DNA of 64,000 nt. Origin: Phyto melanocephala. Lineage: Eukaryota; Arthropoda; Insecta; Diptera; Rhinophoridae. Location: contig OW799233.1 of assembly GCA_941918925.1 (NCBI GenBank), positions 179,149,235-179,213,234 of the forward strand. Direction: 5' to 3'. A model generated the notes under the pieces. The model worked only from the letters and a program-made list of their open reading frames with translations, was not told the DNA's origin and did no database searches. Below, one piece after another: positions 1 through 12,456 of this stretch (position 1 is its first letter; each line of letters starts with the position of its first letter). Position numbers and translations under genes: made by a program.

Positions 1-151
1 TTTAATATTCTTTAAATTGTCTGCTAGTAAATAGTTTAATTTCTACAATATATAAAATTTTAAGTTGATTGGTGAAGAAGTAGTGATTGTAGTATGTATT
101 AAAAGGTTTTCCAATAGGGATGATATGATTTTGAAGTGACGTTTCGGTCAT

Positions 152-870
152 TTGCAATATGTCATGATCTGCCATTTCTTTTTCATTATATTCAGTAGTG
201 TTTGCAATTTTATCATGGAGAGATATACACAAGAGCAACGTTTACAAATAATTCAGATTTATTATCAAAATAATCGTTCTCCAATTGCAACTTTTCGTGC
301 ACTTTTGCCATTTTATGGTCGTGATAATCGCCCTAGTGTGCTCGATATTCGTCGAATTGTTGAAAATTTACATTTTCTTTACATAATGTTCAAGTGCCGA
401 TAAGACAACAAACCGCTCGAAGTAATGCAAATATTGCTAATGTTCAGGCAGGCAAGCCGCAATTAATCGATTCCAAGACGTTCGTAACAATTGGGACTGT
501 CTCAAACCACAACCTGGCGGATTTTGAAAAAGGGTTTAAGTTTGCAAACGTATGAAATTGATCTCACACAAGAACTGAAGCCATTGGATCACCGTGAACG
601 TTGTAAATTTTTTGGATTTTGCCTTGTAACGACAGCAAAGAAATTGTGATATTGAATGACCTCAAGAAGTTGTGATTTAACATTATTAGACTATTTTTTG
701 TGTTGTTATTTGAAGAAGCTTTACAAGTCAATATTACACGTGTCATTCATGACATACGACTTGATTTAGTGGAAAAAGTGATGGAAAATTGGGTTCATCG
801 AATTCGTTCCTGCAGAAGAAGTCGTGGAGGCCATTTGAATGACGTTTTATTTTAAACTTTATAGTATCGA
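152..870 (+). pseudogene. Decayed DD41D-type mariner transposase
   Basis: An N-terminal helix-turn-helix start is readable from 214 (MERYTQEQRLQIIQIYYQNN, then a FRALLPFYGRDNRPS-like segment). After a stop the sequence can be followed in shifting frames: an R-rich linker, a GLSLQTYEIDLTQELKPLDH block near 530-590, and a C-terminal block with HRIRSCRRSRGGHLND near 795-845. The middle catalytic region is almost wholly lost. The block order matches the better-kept elements at 27011 and 40789. No inverted ends are obvious. It is a dead copy. Confidence 0.7.
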
Positions 871-899
871 TTTTACATTAAATAAAAAACTTTTGAATT

Positions 900-3530
900 T
901 CCTTAACAATAAGTGTGTTTTTCTTAAAGAAATCATATCACTCTTATTGGAAAACCTTATATGTGTACATATATATATGCATATGTATTGTTATTATCTA
1001 TTGTTTATACTTTTGCTGGTATGGATTATTTGTATGTATATAATTTTCTTTGTTGTGGTCTCGTACACCAGCAATCAGTCCCACAGAAATTGTGACCTCA
1101 CAATGTGCTTTACTTTTATTCTTCCTGCACGGCCTCTCACAAAAAAATTTTAACCATAAAGTGGAGAAATATGAAAAAATGAAACGCCTGAATACCAAAA
1201 ATAGATAAAGAGCTACAGTAACAAAAATATCATCATCGTCCATGATTTTAATTAAATGTTTAGCCAGGGAGGCAGACATACAACTAACAAACCAGCCATC
1301 CATCCATCTAAATACCTAGTCAAACAGACTGACATTTATCTAGTCAATTCGTCAGTCATTTACAGTAGTGTGTGTTGCTGTGTATGATGATGAGTGCAAG
1401 TTGAAATGAAATGAGTTAAGTTGGAGTATGCACGTACGTGATCACATGCTCCAATTTGGTTTTGTTGTTATTTGTTTTGTTTTATTATTTTTTGTTTGTC
1501 TGTCGTCTGTTTACATTGTCATTAGCTTAAAAACAAATACAATTTCGCAGCAGAAATAAGAACAAGAAATCAAAACATTATTTTTACTCAACACCAAATA
1601 TGAAAATCCAATGCTGTATTCAGCAAGTACCAACATTTTAACAATGATGTCAACCAATTGAAAGTTAAAGGAGTCAAAATAATTTAATGCAGTATTAATT
1701 GTATTTAAAACAAAACAAAGTTGTGCATTAAAAAACAGAGGCAATTGTACTCATTGGGCTTATACGATTATATCAGAATTTATTGGGCGATATTATAATC
1801 TTTTTGAAATAAATAATGAAGGTATTTCTTAACTGTAACAAAAAAGCTTAAAGTCCAATTTTAATTCTTGAATATTCAATGCTTAATTAAAATATTTTTT
1901 GTTCTTGATGGCTTGACAGTTTATAGAGAATTATTGTTTTTAAAAAAGCATATAAATTAACATTTCTCTTATTGTTTTTTTTTAAAGAGCAAACAAACAA
2001 ATAAATAATTATTACAAGTTTATTATGCAAAATACAATCTTTATGACTATTATTTATATTTACTATTATAATATTATACTTATAATAGACCAGTACAAAA
2101 CTGTTGATAGTATGAACACGAATAACACACAGGGAAAAATCATTGTTGTGATAAATTTCATCAAAGCAAAATTTTTTAATATTGATAAGCTCTTCTTGAA
2201 TTGCTTGCTTAGTGCTTACCTGCGTCCAAGAGCGTATGTAAAAGGAATTATTTTTATATGTGATGTCACAATCCATTGATTTTATTTTGCATTTATTAAG
2301 GTCTTATTTCATTTAACCAGTAGCAGCTTAGCCATGCCATCCATGCCTTTACGCGCCGCTGAAAAAGGTAGCAAAAAGTATGGGGAAAATACTATTGAAA
2401 CAAGAGAATTAACAAACCAATTCTTACACTATAGAGCACTTGGGAGCCAACATTCGAAGCGTTATTCCTGAAATGCAGCCTGATCTACTGCAAACAAATT
2501 TCAAAATAAAAATAATGAAAACTAGATCTTAGCAACAATATCTTTTTATTTTGTTTTTAAACATACCACTTAGAGCAAAAAAAGGAAAAATTTCCTAACG
2601 CTGCATTTAATACGTCTTAATTTTATGTTTGTATGTACATACTTATTTTTACATTCTTTTAATATGTGTGTCTGATTACAGTCTTTATCATTTTATAAGT
2701 ATTTTGAGATTAGAAAAGAGCTGAATAAAGTAAAGAAAAAGCTACTTTTGGGGTCATTGGAATAGGGCCATATTACATGCTGCCTTGTATACTTTGTTCT
2801 TGTTTTTGTTTTCATTTTAAATTATTGATGTGTCTTTATAGTCTGTTTATTATATTACAGTTTTGTTTAAGAAACTAGCACATCGTTGAGCCTTCATTGA
2901 ATCTTGGCATTTTGTGACGTGCCATTGTGTTGTTTAATTCTTGTAGTTATATTTTCTTTCTTTATAAAATATAATTCCTTCCACTAACAACAATGGGTTT
3001 TTCTTTATTCATTTTGTTTTGTTTTTTAAAAGTTAATTTAAAAAGAATTTGTAATAATTCTCAGTATTTTTAAAAATCAGCTGCTTTTGCTATTACATGA
3101 GATCGCTTGTAACGAGCATCTAAACTATTGTTTTACTACGTTCAGATTAACTACTTTTCGATTAAAAAAATTTAATACTTGTTGATCTTCGTTTAGTTTT
3201 TATTGAAAAAGAGGATATATTTTGTATAAAGTTTTAGAATTTTTAACTGATAAGTTGGCTAATTAGAAAAGCAATACCATATAAAACATGGATATATTGT
3301 TACCTAAAACACAAAGTGTCTTAACTAAAATTTTAATAATAATACAGTAGAAATAAAAAATAATCAATAATAAAATAATAATAAAGTTTTTTTTTATTCA
3401 AATTTCTCAAATAAAATATTTACTTATAATTACGTACAGACACAGATACATAAGATATATTTTAAAAATTTTAATACCTATGTACATACATACATATATA
3501 AAATCCATTTAGAATACAATACAAAACACC
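900..3530. other. AT-rich presumed intron, no gene seen
   Basis: Apart from simple-sequence patches and short spurious reading frames, nothing here is recognisable. A patch at 2320-2480 (GCCATGCCATCC...GCGCCGCTG) is a little GC-richer but has no long frame. Confidence 0.5.
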
Positions 3531-3760
3531 AATTTTTGAATTTTGGTATGGCAGTCTTTCTGAACTCGATTAACTCAAAAACTGCTGGATGGATTTTGAT
3601 ACAGTTTGGTGTGGAAGTTTCTTGATACAGGTATCATGTTCATGTTCTCGTAGGAAACACAAGATAATTTCCATGAAAATACGCTTAAAATAAATTTTGA
3701 TGCAACACACCGGAGTTATTAAAAAAATTGATTTTTAATTTTTTATTACTTAGGGCATTT
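3525..3760. mobile_element. Possible Helitron-type fragment
   Basis: The stretch contains phrases such as AACTCAAAAACTGCTGGATG followed by GATTTTGATACAGTTTGGTG, which resemble the body of insect non-autonomous Helitrons. Neither terminus is present, so the class is inferred from resemblance only. Confidence 0.3.
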
Positions 3761-5420
3761 TGCGTTTAAGGTGACGCTATGAAATTTTAATTCATGTATT
3801 ATGTAATTCCTTAGTAATGTATACGGTGGGCTAATGACTTACTTCGTTTGTTTTCTTCTCCTATTTTTTGCCTCCTCGATATAACAAACTTCCGGGAACT
3901 TTGTTTTATTGTATCCTTGTAACACTTACAGGCTTTTATTACAATTATTTCTTTTTTATTGTTTACTTTTTTCTTGGCTTTTGCAAAAAGGAAGCAGACT
4001 ATTGCATACACTTTAGTTTGGTTTTTTGTTAACCCTTATGTGGTTAAAACTTCAAATGAAGAAGAGAAAAAGCAAGCAAGTTTTTGTTATCCATGTGAAA
4101 ATATTTACCCCGTATATGGGTGGTCTGCATAATTACATACATATATATGAAGTATAGACGTAAGTATATTTAAAAAACATATAAATTTACATATAAAAAC
4201 AGGAAATTTAAAAAAAAATTTTGCAAATTTTTAAAGAATAATTTAGCCTACGTTAAACATATCACTTATTTCCCATTAAATCTTTACCAAGTACATGATA
4301 AGCACAAGTAAATAAATATCACGGCCCTGAAAGGACTAAATGAGTAAATGTGTATGGCAATTTGTAAAAACAGTGTGCATATGTGTGATCCCTTCTTGTT
4401 ATTTGCCAATATGTACATATGTATGTGCTGTTGCATTTCTACTCTTAACATTTACCCAAATTCAAACACTTGTATTATAAACTACATATTTGAACAACTA
4501 ATAGACTGCTGGTGATAAAGACAGTGATGAACATACATGCATATAAATATAGAATACTAAAGAATGCAAATGTCTATAAAATAGATACTTTTACACGGCA
4601 TATGTTATACTTAGATCTTGTTATATTTCCCATCAAAAATTTATATCTGCTGTGCTAAACCTTTGAAACAGTGCTGGTGTTTTAATTAGGAGTGCGCACA
4701 AAAAAGAGTTACTACAAACGAAGCCAATAAGTGAATCATTCTTATTTATAAATTTTTTATTTCCTTAGTTTTATCTAATGGAAAAATACATATATGCCAT
4801 TCATTATGAAAGTGGTCTAAGTCAAAAAGGTGTGTTAATTAGTTTTTTCGCACCATATTACTTTAAACTAAATTATTGCATTAATTATTATTTAAGATAT
4901 TTATTATCTAAAATTAACCATATATAAAAAGTTGTTATTTTACCGTTGAATGGAATTTGTGTAGTGTTAATTATGAAAATGGTCTAAGTCAAAAATTGTT
5001 AAAAATTGAGATTTTTGTCGAAAAAGTAATGAAAACGGCGGTAACACGTGTTTTTGTGAAAAAAAATAAATAAATAAATATGGATTCCAGTTATGAAATT
5101 AATGTTATCAAATAATATTATTAGTTAAATAAAAATTAATAAATAATTAATAAATTAATAGTTTTAATTAAATAAATATTCACAACATTTGTAACTAAAT
5201 TATTAATTATAAAATTAATTAAAATTTCTATACCTTTTAAAACAGTTTGAATTATTTGAATTATGGCTATAGTTAAATTTTTAGATTTTTTTTTAATATA
5301 GTATTAATAGCATCAGTAACTCCAGTATCCAATAGATGAGATTCTTAAAAATTTAACCTGATAAGATGTTTTACAAACCTGTTTAAATGATGACTCAATT
5401 CCACATTTTACATCTTTTAC
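3760..5420. other. AT-rich presumed intron with one duplicated motif
   Basis: No gene seen. The motif ATTATGAAARTGGTCTAAGT occurs twice in direct orientation, near 4803 and 4970, about 165 bp apart. Between and after them are TAAT-rich low-complexity runs (5060-5230). Confidence 0.45.
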
Positions 5421-5423
5421 CTA

Positions 5424-6850
5424 CACGCAAAGAAAAAATATGGTTGTGGTAATCATAATCTAAGAGCAACATACTATGATTAAATTGTATGTTTGTCATT
5501 AAAACATATAATGGTTGCCAATTATCATTATTATGTTTAATTAAAGTATCCTTCAATAACCATATATATGACTGTAGTTAAAATCGAACATTTTTGCTTT
5601 TTTACAGGAAATTATTGCATTTTGCTTTATGTTAGATAAACTTATTGTACTTAACATTTTAAGTGCAATTTTTATACCAATATTTTTTACCATTTTCTTC
5701 TTTATTTAAATACTAGCCAAACCCGGCGCGCGTTGCTACGCCCCTTAATGAATTAAAATGCATTCTTAATTTTAATTGAATATCAAGTGCAAAAATCTAA
5801 AAATTATATTTTTTTTATGGGCGTGGCCCTGCCCACTTTTCTAATCACGAAATTGTAAAGTCAATATGTGTGCAAAGTTTCAGAAAAATCGGTCCAGTGC
5901 AAGTACCTCAAAATGATACCTTTTTTTAATGGGCGTGGCACTGCCCACTTTTCTAATGACGAAAGTGTAAAGTCATGACAGCTCAGTATGTTTGCAAACA
6001 TTCAGAAAATTCGGTCCAGTGCAAGTAGCTAAAACTGATAACTAATTTTTTATGGGCGTGGCCCCGCCCACTTTTTTAATCACGAAATTATAAAGTCATG
6101 ACAGCTTAATATGTGTGCAAAGTTTCAGAAAAATCGGTCCAGTGCAAGTACCTCAATATTAAAACTTTTTTTGGGGCGTGGCCCCGCCCACTTTTCTTAT
6201 CACGAAATTATTTAGTCATGACAGCTCGATATGTGTGCAAAGTTTCAGAAAATTCGGTCCAGTGCAAGTAGCTAAAACTGATAACTAATTTTTTATGGGC
6301 GTGGCCCTGCCCACTTTTTTCACCCATAAACACTCCCTGGTATGTGTACAACAACTTACCAAAGTTTGAGCCCGATCGGTTTTACAGTTTCGGAGTCTAT
6401 AGCTAACACACACACACACAGAGTTTCACTTTTATATATATAGATTCTTATATTTTTAAAATTTTTGTCAATGTTTTTGACATCTCAAACTTTTAAAATT
6501 ATAAAAAATTATTCAGCAGGAAGAAGAAAAGTTGAAATCAAAATATTATTATAAAAAATTATTGCTTGATTGCTTTCTAATCATACTGTTGTCTCTCATA
6601 TTATTTAATGATAATTTGCAATTTTAAATGCTGTCATACTATTTCTAAACGGCAATCATATCCAAATTTATACGAAAAGTAAACATTAAATGATAAAACT
6701 GAAATAAACGTTTGATTATCGTAACAAAACCTATGATGAAATTAAATAAATTTAACCATTACTTGTTTTCGGCAACCAAATATTAATGTAGAGAATATAA
6801 TATGATCATCGTGATTATGTCGTAACCATGGTTTTTCTTTGCTTGTAAAA
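5424..6850. repeat. Imperfect inverted-repeat (MITE-like) element carrying a nested Helitron
   Basis: The left end (ACGCAAAGAAAAAATATGGT then TGTGGTAATCATAATC) is complementary, with mismatches, to the right end near 6808-6848 (GATTATGTCGTAACCATGGT then TTTTCTTTGCTTG). A Helitron with clean ends sits between them at 5713-6444. Without the Helitron the element is about 0.7 kb. No target duplication was resolved, and the repeats are diverged, so the insertion is old. Confidence 0.45.
5713..6444 (-). mobile_element. Non-autonomous Helitron, both ends present
   Basis: Read on the minus strand the element starts TCTATATATATAAAAGTG next to a 5' A and ends with a GC-rich hairpin region (GGCGTAGCAACGCGCGCC) and CTAG next to a 3' T. 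A|TC...CTAG|T without a target duplication is the diagnostic Helitron structure. The body is four to five diverged ~120-bp repeats, each with GGGCGTGGC...GCCCACTTTT, AGTCATGACAGCTC, GTGCAAAGTTTCAGAAAAAT and CGGTCCAGTGCAAGTA. There is no coding sequence. A (CA)n run lies just inside the 5' end. The copy at 61770 links this family to a helicase-bearing parent. Confidence 0.88.
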
Positions 6851-8679
6851 GCCAACCTAAAAAAGACATGTAAAAGAAATTGTGAATGCATGGGTTCAAC
6901 CCATAATGAAGTGGTTAAATTTAGGTGAAACATTTGCGATCTTAACATTAACGGTCTTTGGATATCAGGTGTTTAACTAAAAATATAATAATAAAATTCA
7001 TTCATGTCTAATAAGTGCATGGAAAGCATGCATATAAGGTGAAAAGGTGAGGGAAGACCAAAAATATATGGAAATATTGGATTATTTCCACTATATACGA
7101 CCACTATACCAATAACATAAGAAGAAAATAATGATACCATGTGTTTACCACCTTAAATTTCCCCAGTTTTTCAAAAATATTTGATAAATCTTACAATAAT
7201 GATAACAGCCTTAAACGATAAGAGCAGATTTCTTTTACTTAAATAAATAAAGAAATATTCATCAATTACTTCACTTTCATTGTTTTTTCAGTTCACACAA
7301 AATTGCACATTCAAAAAAAGTTTTCATTAATTAAGATCAATTAAATTTAAAATTTAAATGTTGCATAATATAGAAATATTTTTAAATTTGTTTAAACGCA
7401 AAACATTTAATATCACGAAACAAATAATATATGACTTAGATCACTTTCAAAATAAAAGGCAGTTATCTATGAACCTTTTTATTTAAAATTTACACTTTTT
7501 CAGAAATATCTAAGATTTACATATTTTTTTACACAACGATATTGAAAATCAAGGAAGGACGCTTTGTATTTGTTTTGAAACGAAATAAAATTGTTTTTAA
7601 AGCAGAGTTTTTTCATTATTAATACATTTCTAACTAATAAACTTAATTGCATAAAAAAGGATTTGGAGCAGTAAAATTTTTCTGTTGTTGAATTTTTGTG
7701 ATAATATCATTTTTGTTTTGTCAGCAGTACTTCGATCTGTAAATCTATATTTTCTTTCACTGCCAGGTTTCCTTTTAAGCTTTACTAAAAGCGTGTTCTT
7801 TTTTACTCAAACAAAACATCTTACACCTGCTGTTGCACACAAACAGATGATCAGTCCGACGTTATTACACTTATACGTACATATGTACATTAGGAGAACA
7901 ACTTTTTTACAATTTTTGAAAATATCAAAATGGCCCTATCCATACCATGTAGTGCATAAAAAACAATAAGAACGGCATCTTTAGATTTTCGATATCGTTA
8001 AAAAAGGTTCCGCGTCAAATGAAATTAAGTTTCGGATCAGTAAGTTCTAAAAAAATAAAAATATTTTCTTTATAAATTAATTTCACTTAACAAAGATAGT
8101 TTTTTGATTGTGATTTTGATTATAATCATAAAATTATATTAAGAAATGTAAACCAAATTTCGAAAAGATAACAAATTTTGAAACAATAAAAAAATCTTAA
8201 AGGGCTTTCAGAAATCGGCTTCGACGCGGAACGTTTTTGTTCCGAAATGACCTGAGGAAACATTTTTCGGTTTCAGCACATTGGCTACATCGTGGTGATA
8301 GTGCCTTATTTTGGTTGTACCCCTAATGGGCATGCGAAAAATAAAATAATTTAAATTTGTTAACAAATAACAATTTTGGCAGATATGCAAAGTTTCATTT
8401 GAAGTCGCACAACTTATACTTATGTCAGAAGTTAAAATTCATGTCGTGTAAAGGTACCATTAGAGATGGTTTTCTGCTACTATCAGAGTTACATGCAAAT
8501 GTCTGTGTAGTGATACCACCAATCAACCGAGCCAACCAATAATTTCAGACTCTTGCGTGTTTGTTAGTATGTGATGTTATATATTTTATAAACGGAATAC
8601 ATACTTATTAAAAACAAAACAATTAAATACACTGAACTAAACACGTTTTTATTCCACTACTACCAGAACATGGGCTAGT
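6850..8679. other. AT-rich presumed intron, no gene seen
   Basis: Only short spurious frames. A patch at 8205-8540 is less AT-rich and could be an old repeat, but I could not assign it. Confidence 0.45.
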
Positions 8680-9410
8680 TATACCCTTCACCAGTGGTGC
8701 ACAAGGGTATATATAGCTTTGTCATTCCGTTTGTAATTTCTACAATTTTCATTTCCGACCCCATAAAGTATATATTTTCTGAAAGCTTATGAATAGAGGA
8801 GTCGATTAAGCACTGACCGTCTGTCCGTCTGCCCGTCTGTCCGGGTGTTGGTTGAAATCAACTTTTAGAAGCAACTATATGTTCCTCAGATCTGTATATG
8901 GTATCAATCTCTTGGAAATATCCAGGAATGAATCGCTATTGAAATTCAGCACAATCGCCCCATAACTTTCTGAGATATGAGCAAAAAACAACGACCACCT
9001 CGTTTTTTTTCACAATTACAACAACAACATACATACATACATACATGTAAAAAACATACCAAACAAAAAAAAATTACAAAAAAAAATATTAAAAATAAGA
9101 AAAAAATAATAAAAAAACTACAAAAAAAAAATTTAAAAAAAATTTAAAAAAAAATTTTAAAAATTTTTTTAAAAATTTTTCTAAAAAAAGTATAAAAAAA
9201 AATAATAAAATATAAATAATATATTAAATAAAATAAAATAAAATTTTTTTGGCTCAGCTGGGATTCGATGCCACATTTATTCTAACGTGTACGTATGCAC
9301 GTATTTTATATGGGATGAATGGTGATACAAACAATTGTTATTGCATGACTACACGTTGTGAAGGGTATATAAGATTCGGCACGGCCGAATATAGCACTGT
9401 TACTTGTTTT
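8680..9410 (+). mobile_element. Helentron-associated (DINE-1-like) element, copy A, short subtype
   Basis: The 5' end TATACCCTTCACC is repeated inverted as GTGAAGGGTATA about 50 bp from the 3' end. After it comes a 3' hairpin ATTCGGC-ACG-GCCGAAT and the terminus CACTGTTACTTGTTTT. A 5' inverted repeat, a 3' subterminal inverted repeat and a 3' hairpin, inserted at T-rich sites, is the known layout of Helentron-associated elements. The 5' third has CCCATAAAGTATATATTTTC and a CCGTCTGTCCGTCTG run. The middle is an A-rich tract (9060-9245), followed by GGCTCAGCTGGGATTCGATG. It has no coding capacity. Confidence 0.72.
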
Positions 9411-10944
9411 TTTTTACATTTTTCTTGATTTTGTTGCAGAGAATTAAAGACCAAATTAGAATCTATTGGCGTTGAGCCGATCAAACTAAACTGTGATAAA
9501 TTCAATCATAGAATAAGTTAAAACTATTTGAATTTGAAAAGAATTTTGGGTTACAGAAAACATAATGAAAGTGATTGATTAGTAAATAATTTTAACCACA
9601 AGAAAATAATAAAACTTCACAAACTTACATATAAACAAAATATTAACGTCTACAAGCCTAACGAGATGAAAAAAGAAAAATGCCTTTTATTTAAAGACCG
9701 TGGTTAGCTAGAGTCAAATCAAATAATTTTTATTTAACTCAAAAGTGTGCTTAGCAAAGAGTAGAGTTCGTAGAATATGATCTTTTTAAATGTAAAGTTA
9801 TAACACGGAATGATGACCAGATGACCAGCAAATATGAAACAATCCTTTTTCTTTATCAATATATCTATTGATGATTAAAATATAAGCATATATTTAATTT
9901 TGTTTGTTTATTACATCTTTGTTTTTAAATAGAAAAATTTTCTAAAAATTTGTAAGAACTAATGACAGTTACACTGCAATCATAAGCTCATGGTTAGTTG
10001 GTTGGTTGGTTGTCAGGGTAGTTATCAAAGCACAAACTGTCAAGTCTGACCTTAAATATTTTAGAGTAATTATTCAGTATATGTTTGCGCAGCATGTTTC
10101 CCTAACAACTAGTGACCTATCAACACCGCTAGCAACGTCAAGATTTCTTCAAAATGTTTTTCGATTTTTTCAAGAGATATCCTCTGGCCGTTCATTACCA
10201 TAATGAAAAAATTCGTAGGGACTCAAACTAGAGGTACGTCAGTCAGGTGACGTAGCCTTGACAACTCTGCCTGTATTGGCCGACTAATTTTGACACTTTG
10301 GTGTGTGACCTGAATGAAAAGAGTAGCGCCTGACTATTAACAAAAATATAAATATTCACGTGAATATCCTTGTCACGCAGTGTCATTAAGTATATCTTAA
10401 AGAGCGAATATTTTAGCCTGCTACATTCATTCTGATAGCGGGAAGAGAGACAGACATCGGTTTAAACCCCACAGTCCATCTTTGAACTGTACAGATTCTG
10501 GTGCCAAAACTCACTATAAGGTCACCTCTATTCCACTCCTGGAGGAAATTAGAATTTAAGATGGCCAGTCAAAATCCATATAGAAGATTTGTTCAGTTCT
10601 GCTGCTCGACCAGAATTCCCGCTTGGCCATATGTTTTCGATCTCCAACATACATTAAAAGCTCATACTATTTTTGTTGTTTTGTTTTGATATTTTGTTAG
10701 CTAAAGCAATAATAAAGTTAACTTTAAAGTTTAACTAACTTAAAATTAATGACATGAGAAATGTATGAGCTTCTTTCATACAAACAGTGTCAAATGCTAT
10801 GAAACTTGCAACCTTGCTTAGCTTCTTAAATTTAAGCTTAAAATAAAAAAAAGACAATAGAAACAACATTTGTCGCATTTTTTTTTTTTTGGAACCACTT
10901 GTCTATATAAAAAAATTTGCAAATATAATTCAAATGTATTTAAA
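9411..10944. other. Presumed intron, no gene recognised
   Basis: The part at 9411-9990 is AT-rich and plain. From about 10080 to 10680 the base composition is more balanced (for example ATATCCTCTGGCCGTTCATT, GGTACGTCAGTCAGGTGACG), which may mark an unidentified old element. No frame longer than about 65 codons is present. Confidence 0.4.
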
Positions 10945-10959
10945 TCATTTCAAACTTAG

Positions 10960-12441
10960 GTTAGGTTGAAAAGGAGGGGTATAAAAGCCCAAACCCATGA
11001 CAGGTATACACCTATGCCCAGTTGGCATGTTGTGCGCTCCATGTGGAAAACGGAATTCCCAAACAAAAAACCATAAACATAATTTCCCATAAATAACGGA
11101 CTAGTCCAAGAAACCAGTCCCCTCAATGTAACGCCTTATGGATCTTCAGTTCGAGTTGCCCAGGTATTCCAAGTTCGGCATAGTATCCACTGTAAAATTT
11201 TCGCGCCTAATATGCCCAAACGCAGGACAATGACAGAGGTAGTGTACCAGGGTCTCTTCCTCTTCCTCACAAGCTCTACATGTCGTCTCCTCAGATAATC
11301 CCATGCGAGCTAGATGAGTTCTCAACTCCGTATGACCTGTAATTACACCGGTTAATTTCCTAAGTGTAGGTCTACTTAGTCTCAGAATCTCCTTTGACTT
11401 CCCAAGATTTGGGTCACCCCAGAGTGTTCTTGTCACCTTACCGACATCAGTGCTTTGCCATTTTCTGACATGTTCTTCCATTGCCCAACGTTTAAGTTCA
11501 TCCTTAAATCGTTTAAGGGGTTTGGCGTTCTCCAAAGTTATAGTACTCAGAAGAGCTCCCATTTTGGATAATTTGTCGGCTTTCTCGTTTCCGATCAGCC
11601 CGTGATGGCTTGGTATCCATATTATCTCCAGATGTTCACAATTTGCATATGAGTTTATCTTACTCTTGCATTGCAAAACATTCCGGGATTCAACTTTCTC
11701 CTTTCTCAATGTCTTAATCACTGATTGGTTATCCGTAAAGATACGAATCGGAGTTTCGCTATTCGTTTCCTTTATCCATTTAATTCCTTCCGTAATCGCC
11801 ATGATCTCAGCCTGAAAAATAGTGTTGTGATCTGGTAGACGGAAGTATTTGCCTCTATTTTGGCTTATGTCGTATAAGCCCATTCCAGTTTGGTCACCAA
11901 TCTTTGAACCGTCTGTGTAAAGATCGATTCCGTGGGTGTTTCCCATACTGATTATCTCATCCCATTCTCCCTCTTCCGGTATAATGGTGATGCAGTTAAT
12001 ATTCTCATATCTCATCGGGATTTTATCACATGTTAATTCCGTAATATTTCCCATCGGTAAGATATCCGTTATTCTTTGGTATCTGGTCTTATGTTCTCTT
12101 ATAAGCCACTCATCTATTGTCATTAATCTTGTGGCAGCTAAGGCCGCTTCATATTTTACCTGTATCTCAATAGGCCAAATGGATAATATATTCTCAATGG
12201 CCATTGTCGATGTGGACCTCATGGCGCCGCAAATACTAATGCAGCACTGTCTCTGAATCTTTTGAAGAGGTTTTATATTCACCTTCTTCTCTAAGGATGT
12301 CCACCACACTAACGAAGTGTACGTAATTGTAGGCCGCAGTACACTCGTATATAGCCAATGTGTCATCCTTGGGCTTAAGCCCCATTTTGAGCCAATCACT
12401 CTTCTGCAGAGGGCCCATATTCTTTGAGCTCTCTCCACTTT
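10960..12441 (-). mobile_element. 5'-truncated non-LTR retrotransposon with target duplication
   Basis: The insert is flanked by a 15-bp direct repeat TCATTTCAAACTTAG (10945-10959 and 12442-12456). The 5' end lies inside the coding region, as expected from incomplete reverse transcription. The 3' end (near 10960, minus strand) has a ~185-bp untranslated tail and no poly(A). It ends in AACCTAAC, which looks like telomeric TTAGG units but is only two units long. Age is probably young, since the duplication is perfect and the reading frame open. Confidence 0.85.
11146..12438 (-). CDS. C-terminal part of retrotransposon ORF2: end of reverse transcriptase plus RNase H
   Basis: This 430-codon open frame has no stops. 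Residues 1-110 resemble the region after the reverse transcriptase palm (RAQRIWALCRRVIGSKWGL, SVLRPTITYTSLVWW, LQKIQRQCCISICGAMRSTS). Residues ~168-295 form an RNase H domain with all four acidic residues in context: the D in LYTDGS, the E in FQAEIMAI, the D in FTDNQS, and the last D in HHGLIGNEKADKLS. The tail has LTGVITGHTELRTHLARMG and a cysteine/histidine cluster (CRAC...LVHYLCHC) typical of ORF2 ends. RNase H-bearing fly clades include I and LOA. I cannot pick between them. The endonuclease and most of the polymerase are missing, so the copy cannot act alone. The start is just the first ATG in a truncated frame. Confidence 0.85.
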   Translation of the reverse strand: MERAQRIWALCRRVIGSKWGLSPRMTHWLYTSVLRPTITYTSLVWWTSLEKKVNIKPLQKIQRQCCISICGAMRSTSTMAIENILSIWPIEIQVKYEAALAATRLMTIDEWLIREHKTRYQRITDILPMGNITELTCDKIPMRYENINCITIIPEEGEWDEIISMGNTHGIDLYTDGSKIGDQTGMGLYDISQNRGKYFRLPDHNTIFQAEIMAITEGIKWIKETNSETPIRIFTDNQSVIKTLRKEKVESRNVLQCKSKINSYANCEHLEIIWIPSHHGLIGNEKADKLSKMGALLSTITLENAKPLKRFKDELKRWAMEEHVRKWQSTDVGKVTRTLWGDPNLGKSKEILRLSRPTLRKLTGVITGHTELRTHLARMGLSEETTCRACEEEEETLVHYLCHCPAFGHIRRENFTVDTMPNLEYLGNSN

Positions 12442-12456
12442 TCATTTCAAACTTAG

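Noticed and set aside
1887..2276. A 129-codon minus frame
   Set aside because: Composition follows the AT-rich background, with no recognisable motif, splice context or repeat copy.
10953..10966. TTAGGTTAGGTT as a telomere-type repeat
   Set aside because: Only two units, located at the 3' boundary of a non-LTR element and overlapping its target duplication.
11936..12256. A 106-codon plus frame
   Set aside because: It is the antisense shadow of the retrotransposon ORF2 frame.
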